Source: an uncultured Bacteroidota bacterium
GTDB taxonomy: Bacteria; Bacteroidota; Bacteroidia; Chitinophagales; Chitinophagaceae
Length of the DNA: 36,442 nucleotides
Assembly: GCA_903882805.1 (NCBI GenBank)
Contig: CAIRYK010000067.1
Location: 1-36,442 of the forward strand
Direction of reading: 5' to 3'
The translations under genes were made by a program, and so were the position numbers. A model generated the notes under the pieces. That model saw nothing but the letters and a program-made list of their open reading frames with translations. It made no database searches and was not told the DNA's origin. Shown in pieces: positions 25,163 through 33,984 of the stretch; the first letter of the stretch is position 1; each line of letters opens with the position of its first letter.

Positions 25163-25174
25163 GCGAACGCTACT

Positions 25175-25210
25175 GATTAGGGCATTGTGCATGGCCATAA
25201 TGCCCTAATC
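25175..25210 (+). terminator. Hairpin before tail sheath gene
   Basis: GATTAGGGCAT (25175-25185) pairs with ATGCCCTAATC (25200-25210), giving an 11-bp stem, followed by CGGTTGTTTT. It may be a terminator or processing site separating lysis from tail genes. Confidence 0.6.
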
Positions 25211-25255
25211 CGGTTGTTTTAAACAAGATTTAAAAAGCTTTTAAAGACCATTAAA

Positions 25256-26443
25256 ATGGGTGCAGTAAATATTAGTTTGACAAATGGCGGGTTGGGTGGA
25301 ACGATCCAAACGGCAGATGGCGTTGTAGGGCTGGTGATAACCGGCGGCATAGATGGCGGCGGGTATACGCTGGGCACTCCAATACTGCTGACCAGCGCGA
25401 CGCAGCTTACTGGACAGGGCATAACTACCGATGGTAATGAACTGGCGGTAAGGCAGGTAGGCGAGTTTTATGATGTGGCTGGCGATGGCGCACAGCTATA
25501 CCTTATGCTTGTGCCCAATACGATGACTGCCAGCATGATTGCGGATAAGGATGAGCCAGATGGCGCAATAAAGCTGCTGAACTATGCGGATGGCAAGATT
25601 AAGGTATTGGGTGTGCTGACCGATGACAAACTTATAGGTACGCCAACTATAAGCCATGCGATAAATGCTGAAACGCTGCTGGCGGCGGCTAATATGAAAT
25701 TGCTGGTAGCTGCTTTTTATGCGCTGCATAAGCCTTTCAGGGGGATAGTGGCTGGTACCAGCTATACCGGTGTGCCCGGAGACCTGACCGACCTAACTGA
25801 CGGCACCAGTAACAATACCTGCGCTGTGCTAATAGGCGATACTGAGGCTGGCGATAGCGGCACTAATACTTGCTACGCAGCTATGGGCTTGCTGCTGGGC
25901 AGCATAGCGGCTGTGCCCGTGATGCGTAAGGTGAGCCGTGTGAAGACCGGCGCTCTGCCAATAACGGCGGCTTATGTGGGGCTGGAAACGATAGAGGCTG
26001 CTGGCACTGATATGGCCGTGATAGCCAGCAGAGGCTATATAACGCTGGCGAAATACCCCAATGTGAGCGGATACTTCTGGAGCGGCGACCCGATGGCAAC
26101 AGCTACCAGCGATGACTACCATATGCTGGCACGCGGCAGGGTGATAGATAAAGCGCATATACTTGCCTATACCACTTTTGTGCAGGAGATAGATGATGAG
26201 GTGCCCGTGAATAAGGATGGTACGCTTGATGTAGGTTTCTGTACTCAACTACAGCAGACTATTGTAAATACCATATCGGCGAACATGGGCGAGACTAAGG
26301 AAATAAGCGATGTGCGCTGCTACATCAATCCTGCACAAAACATACTGAGCACCAATGTACTGAATGTGGTACTGAAGATAACGCCTGTGGGTTATGCGAC
26401 TGCTATAGAAGTGAAATTAGGGTTTGAAAACCCTGCGCTGTAA
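25256..26443 (+). CDS. Tail sheath protein (DUF2586-like)
   Basis: A 395-residue protein. VNISLTNGGLGGTIQTADGV at the start, central repeats of small residues (GDTEAGDSGTNTCYAAMG), and the C-terminal block with DVRCYINPAQNILST match sheath proteins of Bacteroidota Mu-like phages. The sheath contracts during injection. It lies ahead of tube, chaperone and tape measure genes, the standard order for contractile tails. Confidence 0.82.
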   Translation: MGAVNISLTNGGLGGTIQTADGVVGLVITGGIDGGGYTLGTPILLTSATQLTGQGITTDGNELAVRQVGEFYDVAGDGAQLYLMLVPNTMTASMIADKDEPDGAIKLLNYADGKIKVLGVLTDDKLIGTPTISHAINAETLLAAANMKLLVAAFYALHKPFRGIVAGTSYTGVPGDLTDLTDGTSNNTCAVLIGDTEAGDSGTNTCYAAMGLLLGSIAAVPVMRKVSRVKTGALPITAAYVGLETIEAAGTDMAVIASRGYITLAKYPNVSGYFWSGDPMATATSDDYHMLARGRVIDKAHILAYTTFVQEIDDEVPVNKDGTLDVGFCTQLQQTIVNTISANMGETKEISDVRCYINPAQNILSTNVLNVVLKITPVGYATAIEVKLGFENPAL

Positions 26444-26512
26444 GGCATAGTGAATAGCTGGAACGGCGGTATAGGTAAAATTTATTTTTAATCATTTCAA
26501 TTTTTTGAAGCC

Positions 26513-26941
26513 ATGGCTTTAAGTTTTTTCAATAGCAAAGAATGTGAATGGGCTGATATGAGCGTGCATTTTGCGGGTGTGCCTGTTACGAAAATAAGGG
26601 GTTTGCAGTATAAGGCAATGAAGGAAAAGCAACTGCTGCATGCGGCAGGTGACGAGCCTATAAGCATACAGCATGGCAACAGGAGTTATGAAGGCCAGAT
26701 AAAGCTACTGAAAGGCGCAGTAGATGACATGAACCGCGCGGCACTGGTAGCCGGGGGGGATGATGTGCTTGATATGGCGTTTGATATAGTGGTAGTGTAT
26801 AAAGCTAAAGGCACTCGCGGTCTACAAACCGATACGCTGATAACCGTAGAGATAAAGGAGTTTGAAAAGGGATGGGACCAGGGTAAACCCGAAATGGAGA
26901 TTACGTTGCCTATTGTGTTTTTGAAACTGCTTTGCGCGTAA
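26513..26941 (+). CDS. Tail tube protein
   Basis: A 142-residue, beta-rich protein (NRSYEGQIKLLKGAVDDMNR, DMAFDIVVVYKAKG, LITVEIKEFEKGW, EITLPIVFLK). Size and location next to the sheath gene identify the tail tube of a contractile-tailed phage. The start is ATG 26513 after an AT-rich leader. Confidence 0.8.
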   Translation: MALSFFNSKECEWADMSVHFAGVPVTKIRGLQYKAMKEKQLLHAAGDEPISIQHGNRSYEGQIKLLKGAVDDMNRAALVAGGDDVLDMAFDIVVVYKAKGTRGLQTDTLITVEIKEFEKGWDQGKPEMEITLPIVFLKLLCA

Positions 26942-26944
26942 CTG

Positions 26945-26985
26945 TTTGAATCAGGATTTTCAGGATAAGAGGATTTTAGGATTTG
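26945..26985 (+). repeat. TCAGGATTTT-type intergenic repeat, copy 3
   Basis: TTGAATCAGGATTTTCAGGA and the following AGGATTTTAGGATTTGTGTT lie 4 bp past the tube gene stop. Same family as the copies at 22951 and 24145. Confidence 0.7.
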
Positions 26986-27035
26986 TGTTGATACTCATAA
27001 AAAAGGAAGGCAGATGAAAGAAGCTGCACCAATTG

Positions 27036-27064
27036 CCCCGATGCCTTTTAGGCTCGGGGTTTTT
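27036..27064 (+). terminator. Intrinsic terminator after tail tube gene
   Basis: CCCCGA (27036-27041) with TCGGGG (27054-27059), and inner GCC/GGC around a TTTTA loop, then TTTTT. It lies inside the tail operon and likely attenuates expression so that the abundant tube and sheath outnumber the chaperones and tape measure. Confidence 0.75.
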
Positions 27065-27095
27065 GGGTGAACATTTTTGTTAAAAAAACAACGTT

Positions 27096-27416
27096 ATGGA
27101 AGGAACTAATTTATTGATTGGACAGGCAACGGATGCCCAAATAGCTGAATGGAAGGCTAAATACAAAACGGGTATATATGCTATAAGCGTGGATGGGCAT
27201 GTAGGGTACTTTAAGAACCCCGGCAGGCATGAACTGAACTGCGCTCTGAGTAAGGCTGATAAGGATAAGGCTCTTGATGTGTTTGAAGAGCTGGCGCAGG
27301 TGACCTTTATAGGCGGTAGCGAAGAGATACTGAAGGATGACCAGATGTTTATAGGCGTGAGCCAAGAAATGAAAGTGAAGCTGGACGGCAAGAAAGCTAC
27401 ACTGGTAAACTTATAG
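27096..27416 (+). CDS. Tail assembly chaperone, short form (gpG-like)
   Basis: A 106-residue protein (ATDAQIAEWKAKYKTGIYAI at the start, ending KATLVNL). It lies between tail tube and tape measure genes, the fixed place of the G/GT chaperones that coat the tape measure protein in assembly. The end overlaps a second open frame in the -1 phase (next entry). Confidence 0.75.
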   Translation: MEGTNLLIGQATDAQIAEWKAKYKTGIYAISVDGHVGYFKNPGRHELNCALSKADKDKALDVFEELAQVTFIGGSEEILKDDQMFIGVSQEMKVKLDGKKATLVNL

Positions 27417-27583
27417 CGGAATCGCGCGGCGGTCCAGAGCGCGATTCCATAGGCTATCTTGAAACTATGCTGGAGTATTTTTTACCGGGTGTGGACCATA
27501 TGGAGCTGAGCGATGAACAATTTGCACAGAAGATTGCCCACTTGAATTACATACGAGCTGAAGAGGCGAAAATGAGGCTATGA
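27096..27583 (+). CDS. Tail assembly chaperone, -1 frameshift form (gpGT-like)
   Basis: The -1 frame is open from 27341 to the TGA at 27581-27583. A shift at GGTAAAC (27404-27410) would join residue 105 of the short form to 57 further residues, giving about 162. The extension contains LETMLEYFLPGVDHMELSD and KIAHLNYIRAEEAKMRL, typical of the helical T domain. The stop of this extension overlaps the start of the tape measure gene (ATGA). If no shift occurs, ATG 27467 could start a 38-residue separate protein. Confidence 0.7.
27404..27448 (+). promoter_or_regulatory. Programmed -1 frameshift site and stimulator stem
   Basis: Slippery candidate G GTA AAC (27404-27410, zero-frame spacing) is followed after 7 nt by a perfect 10-bp stem, GGAATCGCGC (27418-27427) with GCGCGATTCC (27439-27448), loop 11 nt. 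The short-form stop TAG (27414-27416) falls between. The heptamer is close to, but not identical with, the classic X XXY YYZ type (compare GTTAAAC). Confidence 0.65.
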
Positions 27584-29439
27584 GTACTATTGTAGAGTTT
27601 GTCATTAATATGAAAAGCGCGATGGGCGGTCAGTTGCAAGGGATTGCAGCTACCGCCCAACGGGCATTTAATACTGTGAATACCAGTATAAGCGGGACTA
27701 ATAGGAACATAAATACTGCGAGTAATAGCATAAACGGGCTTAAAGCTGCTATAGAACGCCTGACTAACCACCGAAATACGCTAACGGTGACGGCAGATGT
27801 AAGGGACGCTAACCGGCAAATAGCTGCGCTGGAAAGGCGATTGCAAAGTATGACGGGGTCTGGCACCAGCGGAGGCGGCATGGGTGGATTTAGGAATATG
27901 GCTGGCGCAATGGCGCTGGGAGGGCTTGTAGCCGGGGGTATAGGTACGCTGGCCAGCGCGGCTATACAGCAAGGGCGCGAGGTGATAAGCGCAGGTATGC
28001 AGGGTGGAGCCACCAAGAGCGAGTTTCAGACGATGGCTGGCGATGCAAAAGGGGGAGCTCTGTATAATAACCTTACAAAGTATATACAGGATAGCGTTTT
28101 TGGTAACAGCCTGTATAAGGATGCTGGCACGCTGATGGGTTTTGGCGAAGCGGTGCAGAATGTAATGCCAGACTTGAAAATGCTGGGCGATGTGAGTAAG
28201 GGTAATGCTGAAAAAATGAGCAGCCTTGCACTGGTGTATGGACAAACGCTAAGCGCTGGAAAACTAACCGGCGGCGACTTGCTTCAGTACATAAATACGG
28301 GATTTAACCCCCTCATGGAAATAGCCAGAACCAGCGGTAAGAGCTATGCCGGCCTTAGGGAGCAGATGGAAAAGGGAGAAATAACCTTTAACATGGTGAA
28401 AGGCGCATTCCAGAGCGCGACCGGAGCTGGCGGTAGGTTTTATGGGATGCTGGATAAGATTGGCAAGACACCATTTGGTAAGTGGGAGGCCATGAAGGGC
28501 AACATAGAGAGCGCAAAGCTGCAATTGGGGACAGCCTTGCAACCGCTGATAAGCGGCCTGCTGGATGCGAGTAAGCGAGGGATAGACAGGCTCCCAGAGC
28601 TGATGGATACGGTGTATAGAAAGTTTAGTATAGTGTGGCCAGCCGTTGAAAAGTTTGGCGGCACTGTTATGGACATTGTAAAAACGCTAATGGCCGCAAA
28701 CTGGAGCGATACAATGATGCGGCTGTTAAAATCGCTTATTAACCTTGGCGATGTGGTGTTAAATCAGTTGAAACCTGCATTTGAGGCTGTAAGCACGGCT
28801 ACGAAGCTGCTTGCCGATACGTTGGGGCCTCTTGTAAATTTGATTGGGGATGTACTAAATAGCTATGCGTTTAAGGGCATAAAGGGTTTTATTGCCAATA
28901 ACCTTACTCCGGCAGGTAACATAAGCGAAGCGCTAAAACAATATAGCGACTATAAAGCCAGTAAAGAGACGGTAGGCCAGAATGTAGGTAAGGCTTATTT
29001 CTGGGATAAGAATAGTATGCCGGGTATGATGATGGATGATGCCAGGGCTCAGATAATAGAGGACGCAGTAAAGGCGAATGCAAAGGCAAAAGGGTATCCG
29101 GAGCCTCATTTTTTTAAGACAGTAGAAGAAATAACTAAGTGGAATGCGGCACATACTGATAAGAAGGACTGGTTTACTGGAGATATTATTTTTTTGAAGA
29201 CACCGCTCATAAAAGACCCTGCCGCTGCTGGCGGTAAGGATGCGCTGACGATGGCGGCTGGCGATGCAAGCGGTAGTGTGATAGGCGGCGGCAGGAAAAG
29301 CATAACTATCAACTTCACAAAAGAGGCCATTAAGCAGGAGTTTCAGGTAGGGACTATGGCTGAGGCGATAAGTGTGGGTATGGCAGCGCAGCAGGAGTTT
29401 TTCTTGAGAATGCTACAAGGGGCTGCTGCTGCTCTGTAA
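27580..29439 (+). CDS. Tail tape measure protein
   Basis: A 619-residue protein. N-terminal coiled coil (residues about 1-95), Gly-rich hydrophobic region (MGGFRNMAGAMALGGLVAGG, about 100-120), then the tape-measure core: LTGGDLLQYINTGFNPLMEI, REQMEKGEITFNMVKGAF and GGRFYGMLDKIGKTPFGKW. It sets tail length and is expelled at injection. At 619 residues it is rather short, predicting a short contractile tail. Start overlaps the chaperone extension stop. Confidence 0.88.
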   Translation: MSTIVEFVINMKSAMGGQLQGIAATAQRAFNTVNTSISGTNRNINTASNSINGLKAAIERLTNHRNTLTVTADVRDANRQIAALERRLQSMTGSGTSGGGMGGFRNMAGAMALGGLVAGGIGTLASAAIQQGREVISAGMQGGATKSEFQTMAGDAKGGALYNNLTKYIQDSVFGNSLYKDAGTLMGFGEAVQNVMPDLKMLGDVSKGNAEKMSSLALVYGQTLSAGKLTGGDLLQYINTGFNPLMEIARTSGKSYAGLREQMEKGEITFNMVKGAFQSATGAGGRFYGMLDKIGKTPFGKWEAMKGNIESAKLQLGTALQPLISGLLDASKRGIDRLPELMDTVYRKFSIVWPAVEKFGGTVMDIVKTLMAANWSDTMMRLLKSLINLGDVVLNQLKPAFEAVSTATKLLADTLGPLVNLIGDVLNSYAFKGIKGFIANNLTPAGNISEALKQYSDYKASKETVGQNVGKAYFWDKNSMPGMMMDDARAQIIEDAVKANAKAKGYPEPHFFKTVEEITKWNAAHTDKKDWFTGDIIFLKTPLIKDPAAAGGKDALTMAAGDASGSVIGGGRKSITINFTKEAIKQEFQVGTMAEAISVGMAAQQEFFLRMLQGAAAAL

Positions 29440-29491
29440 TGATTATATCATATTCCCGGTGTCGGGAAAATGGTGGTTAAAAACGTGTGTT

Positions 29492-30133
29492 ATGAGTAGT
29501 ATCAATTTAAGTATTGCTGGATTGTTTGAGACGGTGTTTGGGTACAAAACCAGCGCGTTTGAGCCAAATTTTGCACAAGTAGTAGACATAAATGATAACA
29601 ATGGCGGCGATGGGCTGGCAAGGAAAGAATATGGCAATATAGGCAGCAGTAGATTTTATGCGAAGGATGCTGCCACCGGACGCGAATACTACCTGCCCGT
29701 GACGATTGAGTATGCAACGGGTACGCCTGAAGCCGGAGACCTTGCAGTAACATCTATTGCGCTGCCTAACCCTATAATAAGAGTAAGCTGCCGCAAGACG
29801 ATTATAAAAACGGGGCTTACTGAACGGCGGGGCACGGTGAAGGAGCTGGTAAATGTGGATGACTATGTTATTCATATAAAAGGCTTTATCCTCAGCAAGT
29901 ATGACGAATACCCTGAGACGGTTGTAGCAAGGCTGCGAGAGCTATTTGAGGTGCAGGCGAGTGTGGCGATACGCAATCCCATTACTGATATTTTTCTGTT
30001 GCCAAGGGGCGGCAATGACAGGGTGGTAATAGAAACGCTTGATTTTCCGGAGGTGGTAGGCGTGCGTAATGTGCGCCCCTATGAAATGACGCTGGTGAGC
30101 GATGAGGATTTTTCACTTTTAGAAATTGAGTAA
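29492..30133 (+). CDS. DUF6046 family tail/baseplate protein
   Basis: About 213 residues from ATG 29492; an in-frame GTG at 29459 would add 11 unlikely residues. TIIKTGLTERRGTVKELVNV, then DDYVIHIKGFILSKYDEYPE, and the end block with RPYEMTLVSDEDFSLLE match DUF6046 of Bacteroidota phages. It lies between tape measure and hub, matching the place of the LysM-type or DNA-circulation protein in Mu. Probably a hub or tail-tip part. Confidence 0.75.
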   Translation: MSSINLSIAGLFETVFGYKTSAFEPNFAQVVDINDNNGGDGLARKEYGNIGSSRFYAKDAATGREYYLPVTIEYATGTPEAGDLAVTSIALPNPIIRVSCRKTIIKTGLTERRGTVKELVNVDDYVIHIKGFILSKYDEYPETVVARLRELFEVQASVAIRNPITDIFLLPRGGNDRVVIETLDFPEVVGVRNVRPYEMTLVSDEDFSLLEIE

Positions 30134-31242
30134 TGGCATCGTTTAGGTTATGTAGCGATATAACGATTGGTAGTTTGCATTTTAGCGGAGTGCGCGAGGT
30201 GCGGGTAGCACGTAGTATGCATAGCTATATGGATACTGCTAATATACGTGTGCCAAGGATGGCGCGGCTAAAAAAAGGCGCATTGCAAGCTGATGGCAGT
30301 GTGAAACCTAAACCGGGAGCCGGGGTGGATGTGGCAACGGCAAGCCTGATAAAGGATGGCGATAAGGTGACGATAAAGCTGGGCTATAATGGCCAGATGC
30401 AGACTGAATTTGAAGGGTTTGTGAAACGCCGTAACATAGGCATGCCGCTGGATATAGAGTGTGAGGGCTATGCACGGCAGCTACGCACACAGGTGAGCGT
30501 GGCAGGGTTTATAAAAGAAACGACTACTAAAAAATTTTTAGAAATAGCGTGTGGCATAAGGGATGCAAAGGGCGCTCTGCTGGCAAAACCTACGACTGAT
30601 GTGACGGTGATATGCGATGCTGATATGCCAATGAGCAACATAAGGATGCTGGAAGGCACGAACGGGTTGCAGATAATAGATGAGATAAAGCGTATAAGCC
30701 AAAACACGTTATCCATATTTTTTATAGAGCCTAAAGTAATGTGGTGTGGTTTTACCTATACTGCCTACAGGCAAAAGGTAGACCCATTTAATACGGGTGA
30801 GGCTAAATACCGGTTGGGCTATAACTGCATAAAAGACAACGGGCTAAAAGAACGGGTGGTAACTGACCCTGTGCAGGTGATTTTTAGCGGCACCAGCGTA
30901 GCCGGACATAAGGTAATGACGGCCAGCGAGGCGAAGAGTGCAAAGAGTAAGGCTAAGACGGTGTTTAATAATGTGGGCGATTTGAACTGGCTGCATAAGC
31001 TGGCAAATGAAAAGCAATACAAGCTCAACTATGCCGGGTATGAGGGTACGATAACGGGATTTTTGCAGCCTTACTGTGCGCCAAGCTATAAGGCAGTGAT
31101 AGTGGATAAGGAATTTGAAGAGCGTAACGGCACGTATCTGGTAGAGAGCACGACGGTAACTTTTGGGCTGAACGGGGCGCGTAGGGCTGTGGAGCTGGGA
31201 CCGCTGATAGGATTTGACCCGAACAAAATAACGCAATTATGA
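30133..31242 (+). CDS. Baseplate hub protein (Mu gp44 / gpD-like)
   Basis: A 369-residue protein whose ATG overlaps the preceding stop by 1 bp. The N-terminal domain (ITIGSLHFSGVREVRVARSM, then IKDGDKVTIKLGYNGQMQTE and FEGFVKRRNIGMPLDIEC) fits the late-control-D/hub fold. Hub proteins sit on the tail axis and receive the tape measure and spike. Confidence 0.78.
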   Translation: MASFRLCSDITIGSLHFSGVREVRVARSMHSYMDTANIRVPRMARLKKGALQADGSVKPKPGAGVDVATASLIKDGDKVTIKLGYNGQMQTEFEGFVKRRNIGMPLDIECEGYARQLRTQVSVAGFIKETTTKKFLEIACGIRDAKGALLAKPTTDVTVICDADMPMSNIRMLEGTNGLQIIDEIKRISQNTLSIFFIEPKVMWCGFTYTAYRQKVDPFNTGEAKYRLGYNCIKDNGLKERVVTDPVQVIFSGTSVAGHKVMTASEAKSAKSKAKTVFNNVGDLNWLHKLANEKQYKLNYAGYEGTITGFLQPYCAPSYKAVIVDKEFEERNGTYLVESTTVTFGLNGARRAVELGPLIGFDPNKITQL

Positions 31243-31823
31243 GCCAGACAGATAGAGAGGTAGCACACCTTATACAAATGATAGCTGACCCGACAAAAGG
31301 CAAACGCCATACTATAATGAGCGGTAAGGTGGTGAAAGGTAGTGTAGATGAAACGGAGGGTATATGTAGCGTGGAACTGAGCGTAGATAGCGCGAAGATG
31401 CCTACTGAAGGCGTGCTACTGAGCGCGGTGACGCTAAATGCAACGGGCGTGCTGCTATACCCTGCTGATGGTAGCGATGTATGGGTAGGTGAGATAGACG
31501 GACCGGGGAAATGGGGCGTGCTTAAGTGCAGTAAGCTGGTGAAGGTAGGGGTAGTGGTAGGCGCAAGTAGCGTGGAGGTTACGGACGGGCTGATAAAAAT
31601 GAATGGCGGTAAGCTGGATGGATTGCCAATCGTGGGTAAGATAGCTGAGCGGATGAGGCTGATTGAAAACATGATTAATCAGCTGCACCGGATATATACT
31701 CTATGGACTCCTGTATCTAATGATGGCGGCCTTGCGTTGAAGAGTTTATTAACGTCGAACTGGGCAACTGAACTGGATTTGACAGTACAGGATGACATTG
31801 AAAATAAAAAAATAACGCAATAA
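31239..31823 (+). CDS. Baseplate spike/assembly protein (Mu gp45-like)
   Basis: A 194-residue protein. The N-terminal OB-like part (IMSGKVVKGSVDETEGICSV) and middle of strands ending in DGLIKMNGGKLDGLP, followed by a coiled coil (ERMRLIENMINQLHRIYTLW), fit the gpV/gp45 class of central spikes. It follows the hub gene with a 4-bp overlap, as expected. Confidence 0.7.
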   Translation: MSQTDREVAHLIQMIADPTKGKRHTIMSGKVVKGSVDETEGICSVELSVDSAKMPTEGVLLSAVTLNATGVLLYPADGSDVWVGEIDGPGKWGVLKCSKLVKVGVVVGASSVEVTDGLIKMNGGKLDGLPIVGKIAERMRLIENMINQLHRIYTLWTPVSNDGGLALKSLLTSNWATELDLTVQDDIENKKITQ

Positions 31824-31824
31824 G

Positions 31825-32139
31825 ATGGCTAAAAGAATGATGGATGTGGCACTTGATGCGAATGAAGACCTTGACGTAAGCAGCGGCGATATAATGGCTG
31901 TGGAAAGTACCTATCAGCATCAGCGGCAACTAATACTGAATAACAAAGGGGACTTTAAAGAGAACCCGACCATATGCGTAGGCGGCGACACATATAAAGA
32001 CGATGAGGGACCTGATGCGATAATGAGGGCTATAGCTCAGGCATTTATTGCCGATGGAATGCAGGTAACGGATATGCGCCCAAATGGCAATGCTGTGGCC
32101 GATAGTACGGCGAGACTGTTTGTTAATGCAGCTTATTAG
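31825..32139 (+). CDS. Baseplate wedge protein (gp25/Mu gp46-like)
   Basis: A 104-residue protein. DVALDANEDLDVSSGDIMAV, then QHQRQLILNNKGDFKENPT, follows the gp25/GPW plan (a short strand, 'l...~Ge', and N-term helix). Wedge proteins link tail tube to baseplate ring. Located 1 bp after the spike gene. Confidence 0.78.
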   Translation: MAKRMMDVALDANEDLDVSSGDIMAVESTYQHQRQLILNNKGDFKENPTICVGGDTYKDDEGPDAIMRAIAQAFIADGMQVTDMRPNGNAVADSTARLFVNAAY

Positions 32140-32186
32140 ATTGGCTCCAACAGGGAGTTGTTGTTAAGATTTTTAAAAATGAGGGT

Positions 32187-33134
32187 ATGGCGGTAGTTAA
32201 GGATAATCAGAGTATGAGCGATGTGGTATTGCAAACGTGCGGGAGCATGGAGGCAGCGGCGGCATTTTGTTTGGCTAATAATGTGGCTCTGAGCGATAAA
32301 CCAGTACCAGGTACTACGCTTACCGATGTTGCGGTAGTGGATAAGGGTGTATTGTACTACCTCGCTACTAAGAGCGTAACGATAGGGACGTTGGCTAATG
32401 ACTATGTGGCTCCAGCACATGGGTTGGGATTGCAGATTGTATTGCTTCCGGCTAAGGTGGGCGTAGAGGTAGGCGGTACTGGAATGGGTTATTATAATGT
32501 TCGGCTTGCTGCTGACCCATCGGCATTTATTGGTATTGGGAATTTACAAAGCGCATGGTTAACCAGCCCAGCGAATGTACTTAAGTACCAGACGCTGGGC
32601 AGTTATGTAGCTACGCCATTGGGCGCGGCTGTGTTTCCGAGTAGCACGACTACTATGCAGGATGCTTTTGAAAAATATAGCGTGCCGTATACAACAGATA
32701 CTGAGCTGAGCATGATGCTGTGGGATGCCAACCCAACGCCAGTAAAAACTTTTACGTATAAAGATATTGCAGGTAATGAGGTACTATGGCGCCCTGTGGT
32801 ATTCCTTAAGAATGATAGTAATGTAGTACTGGCTACTCTATGCCCTACTCTACTGGTAGAGCTGGTAAGCAGTGATGAAAGTGCGGCTACTATACGCCTG
32901 ACGCGAAGTGTGCCTGAGATAGGCGATGCGCCAGACGGCGTGACGCTTAGCGCAATGGACTGGGTATATAGCGGCGATGCAGGAACGGTAGACCCGCTGG
33001 ATAGCGGTAATGCTGATAAGCTGATTTTAGAGCGGGGAGCTGGCTTGTATACGCTGGGAGTAATTGCTCATTTTGAAAGGAGCGGGGTTTCACTTCCTGT
33101 CGCTCAGTTTAGTTGTGTAATAGAAATTTTATAA
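32187..33134 (+). CDS. LysM-like tail protein
   Basis: A 315-residue protein. KDNQSMSDVVLQTCGSMEAA, then AFCLANNVALSDKPVPGTTL, is a LysM-type domain at residues 4-45. The remaining part is a beta-rich region of unknown fold. It could bind peptidoglycan during injection or form part of the baseplate. It lies between wedge and J-like genes. Confidence 0.65.
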   Translation: MAVVKDNQSMSDVVLQTCGSMEAAAAFCLANNVALSDKPVPGTTLTDVAVVDKGVLYYLATKSVTIGTLANDYVAPAHGLGLQIVLLPAKVGVEVGGTGMGYYNVRLAADPSAFIGIGNLQSAWLTSPANVLKYQTLGSYVATPLGAAVFPSSTTTMQDAFEKYSVPYTTDTELSMMLWDANPTPVKTFTYKDIAGNEVLWRPVVFLKNDSNVVLATLCPTLLVELVSSDESAATIRLTRSVPEIGDAPDGVTLSAMDWVYSGDAGTVDPLDSGNADKLILERGAGLYTLGVIAHFERSGVSLPVAQFSCVIEIL

Positions 33135-33139
33135 GGATT

Positions 33140-33973
33140 ATGGCACGGACAATAAAACAGATACAGGATAGTATAGTAGCTGCGAAAACGGCTGATAGTG
33201 TGTTGGCAGGGCTGAGTAGCACCAGTATGGTAGCGATATGGCGGCTGTGGACGTATGTAGTGGCAGTGTGTATGTGGGTGCAGGAAACGGCATTTGATGC
33301 GCATAAAGCAGAGGTAAGCGCGATGATTGCTGCATTAAAACCGCATAGCCTGCAATGGTATGTACAGAAGGCTAAGGCATACCAATATGGCATAACCTTG
33401 CCGGATGATAGCGATACCTATGCGCTTGTGCCACCGGCTGATACTGCTGTGCTAATTGTAACTAATGCGGCTGCGGTGGAGCTGGGCGGCGTGGTAAGGA
33501 TAAAGGTAGCCAAGGGCAGCGCAGGGGCATTGAGCCCACTAAGCGGCGGTCAGTTGGCTGCATTTACCGCTTATATGAATAGGGTGAAGGATGCCGGGGT
33601 AAGGCTGCAATTGACCAGCGGCAATGCGGATAATCTTAGGCTTACTACTGAGGTGTATTATGACCCTTTGATACTTGATAATACCGGAGCGCGGCTGGAT
33701 GGCACCAGCGCTACGCCTGTGAAGGATGCTATAAATGCTTACCTGAGCAGTCTTCCATTCAATGGATTGTTTGTAGTTAATGAGCTGATGGCCTATGTGC
33801 GCGATAATGTGGAAGGCGTGGTTATTTTTTCGTCACCTGTTGTGCAGGCTAATTATGGCGCTACGCCATATGTGGGGGTGGATGTAGAATATGTACCGGA
33901 TGCTGGCTATATGGCTCTGGATGATGCTTGGTTTGATGCGAATGTAATGTATAGCGCACATGCGCCTATTTAA
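33140..33973 (+). CDS. Baseplate J-like protein (Mu gp47-like)
   Basis: A 277-residue protein. Start ATG 33140 chosen over an upstream in-frame codon (33113) that overlaps the preceding gene. A helical start (IKQIQDSIVAAKTADSVLAG), a central AFTAYMNRVKDAGVRLQLTS segment and a C-terminal PVVQANYGATPYVGVDVEYV fit baseplate J / wedge proteins. Part of the baseplate ring. Confidence 0.75.
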   Translation: MARTIKQIQDSIVAAKTADSVLAGLSSTSMVAIWRLWTYVVAVCMWVQETAFDAHKAEVSAMIAALKPHSLQWYVQKAKAYQYGITLPDDSDTYALVPPADTAVLIVTNAAAVELGGVVRIKVAKGSAGALSPLSGGQLAAFTAYMNRVKDAGVRLQLTSGNADNLRLTTEVYYDPLILDNTGARLDGTSATPVKDAINAYLSSLPFNGLFVVNELMAYVRDNVEGVVIFSSPVVQANYGATPYVGVDVEYVPDAGYMALDDAWFDANVMYSAHAPI

Positions 33974-33984
33974 ACTGAATTGTT

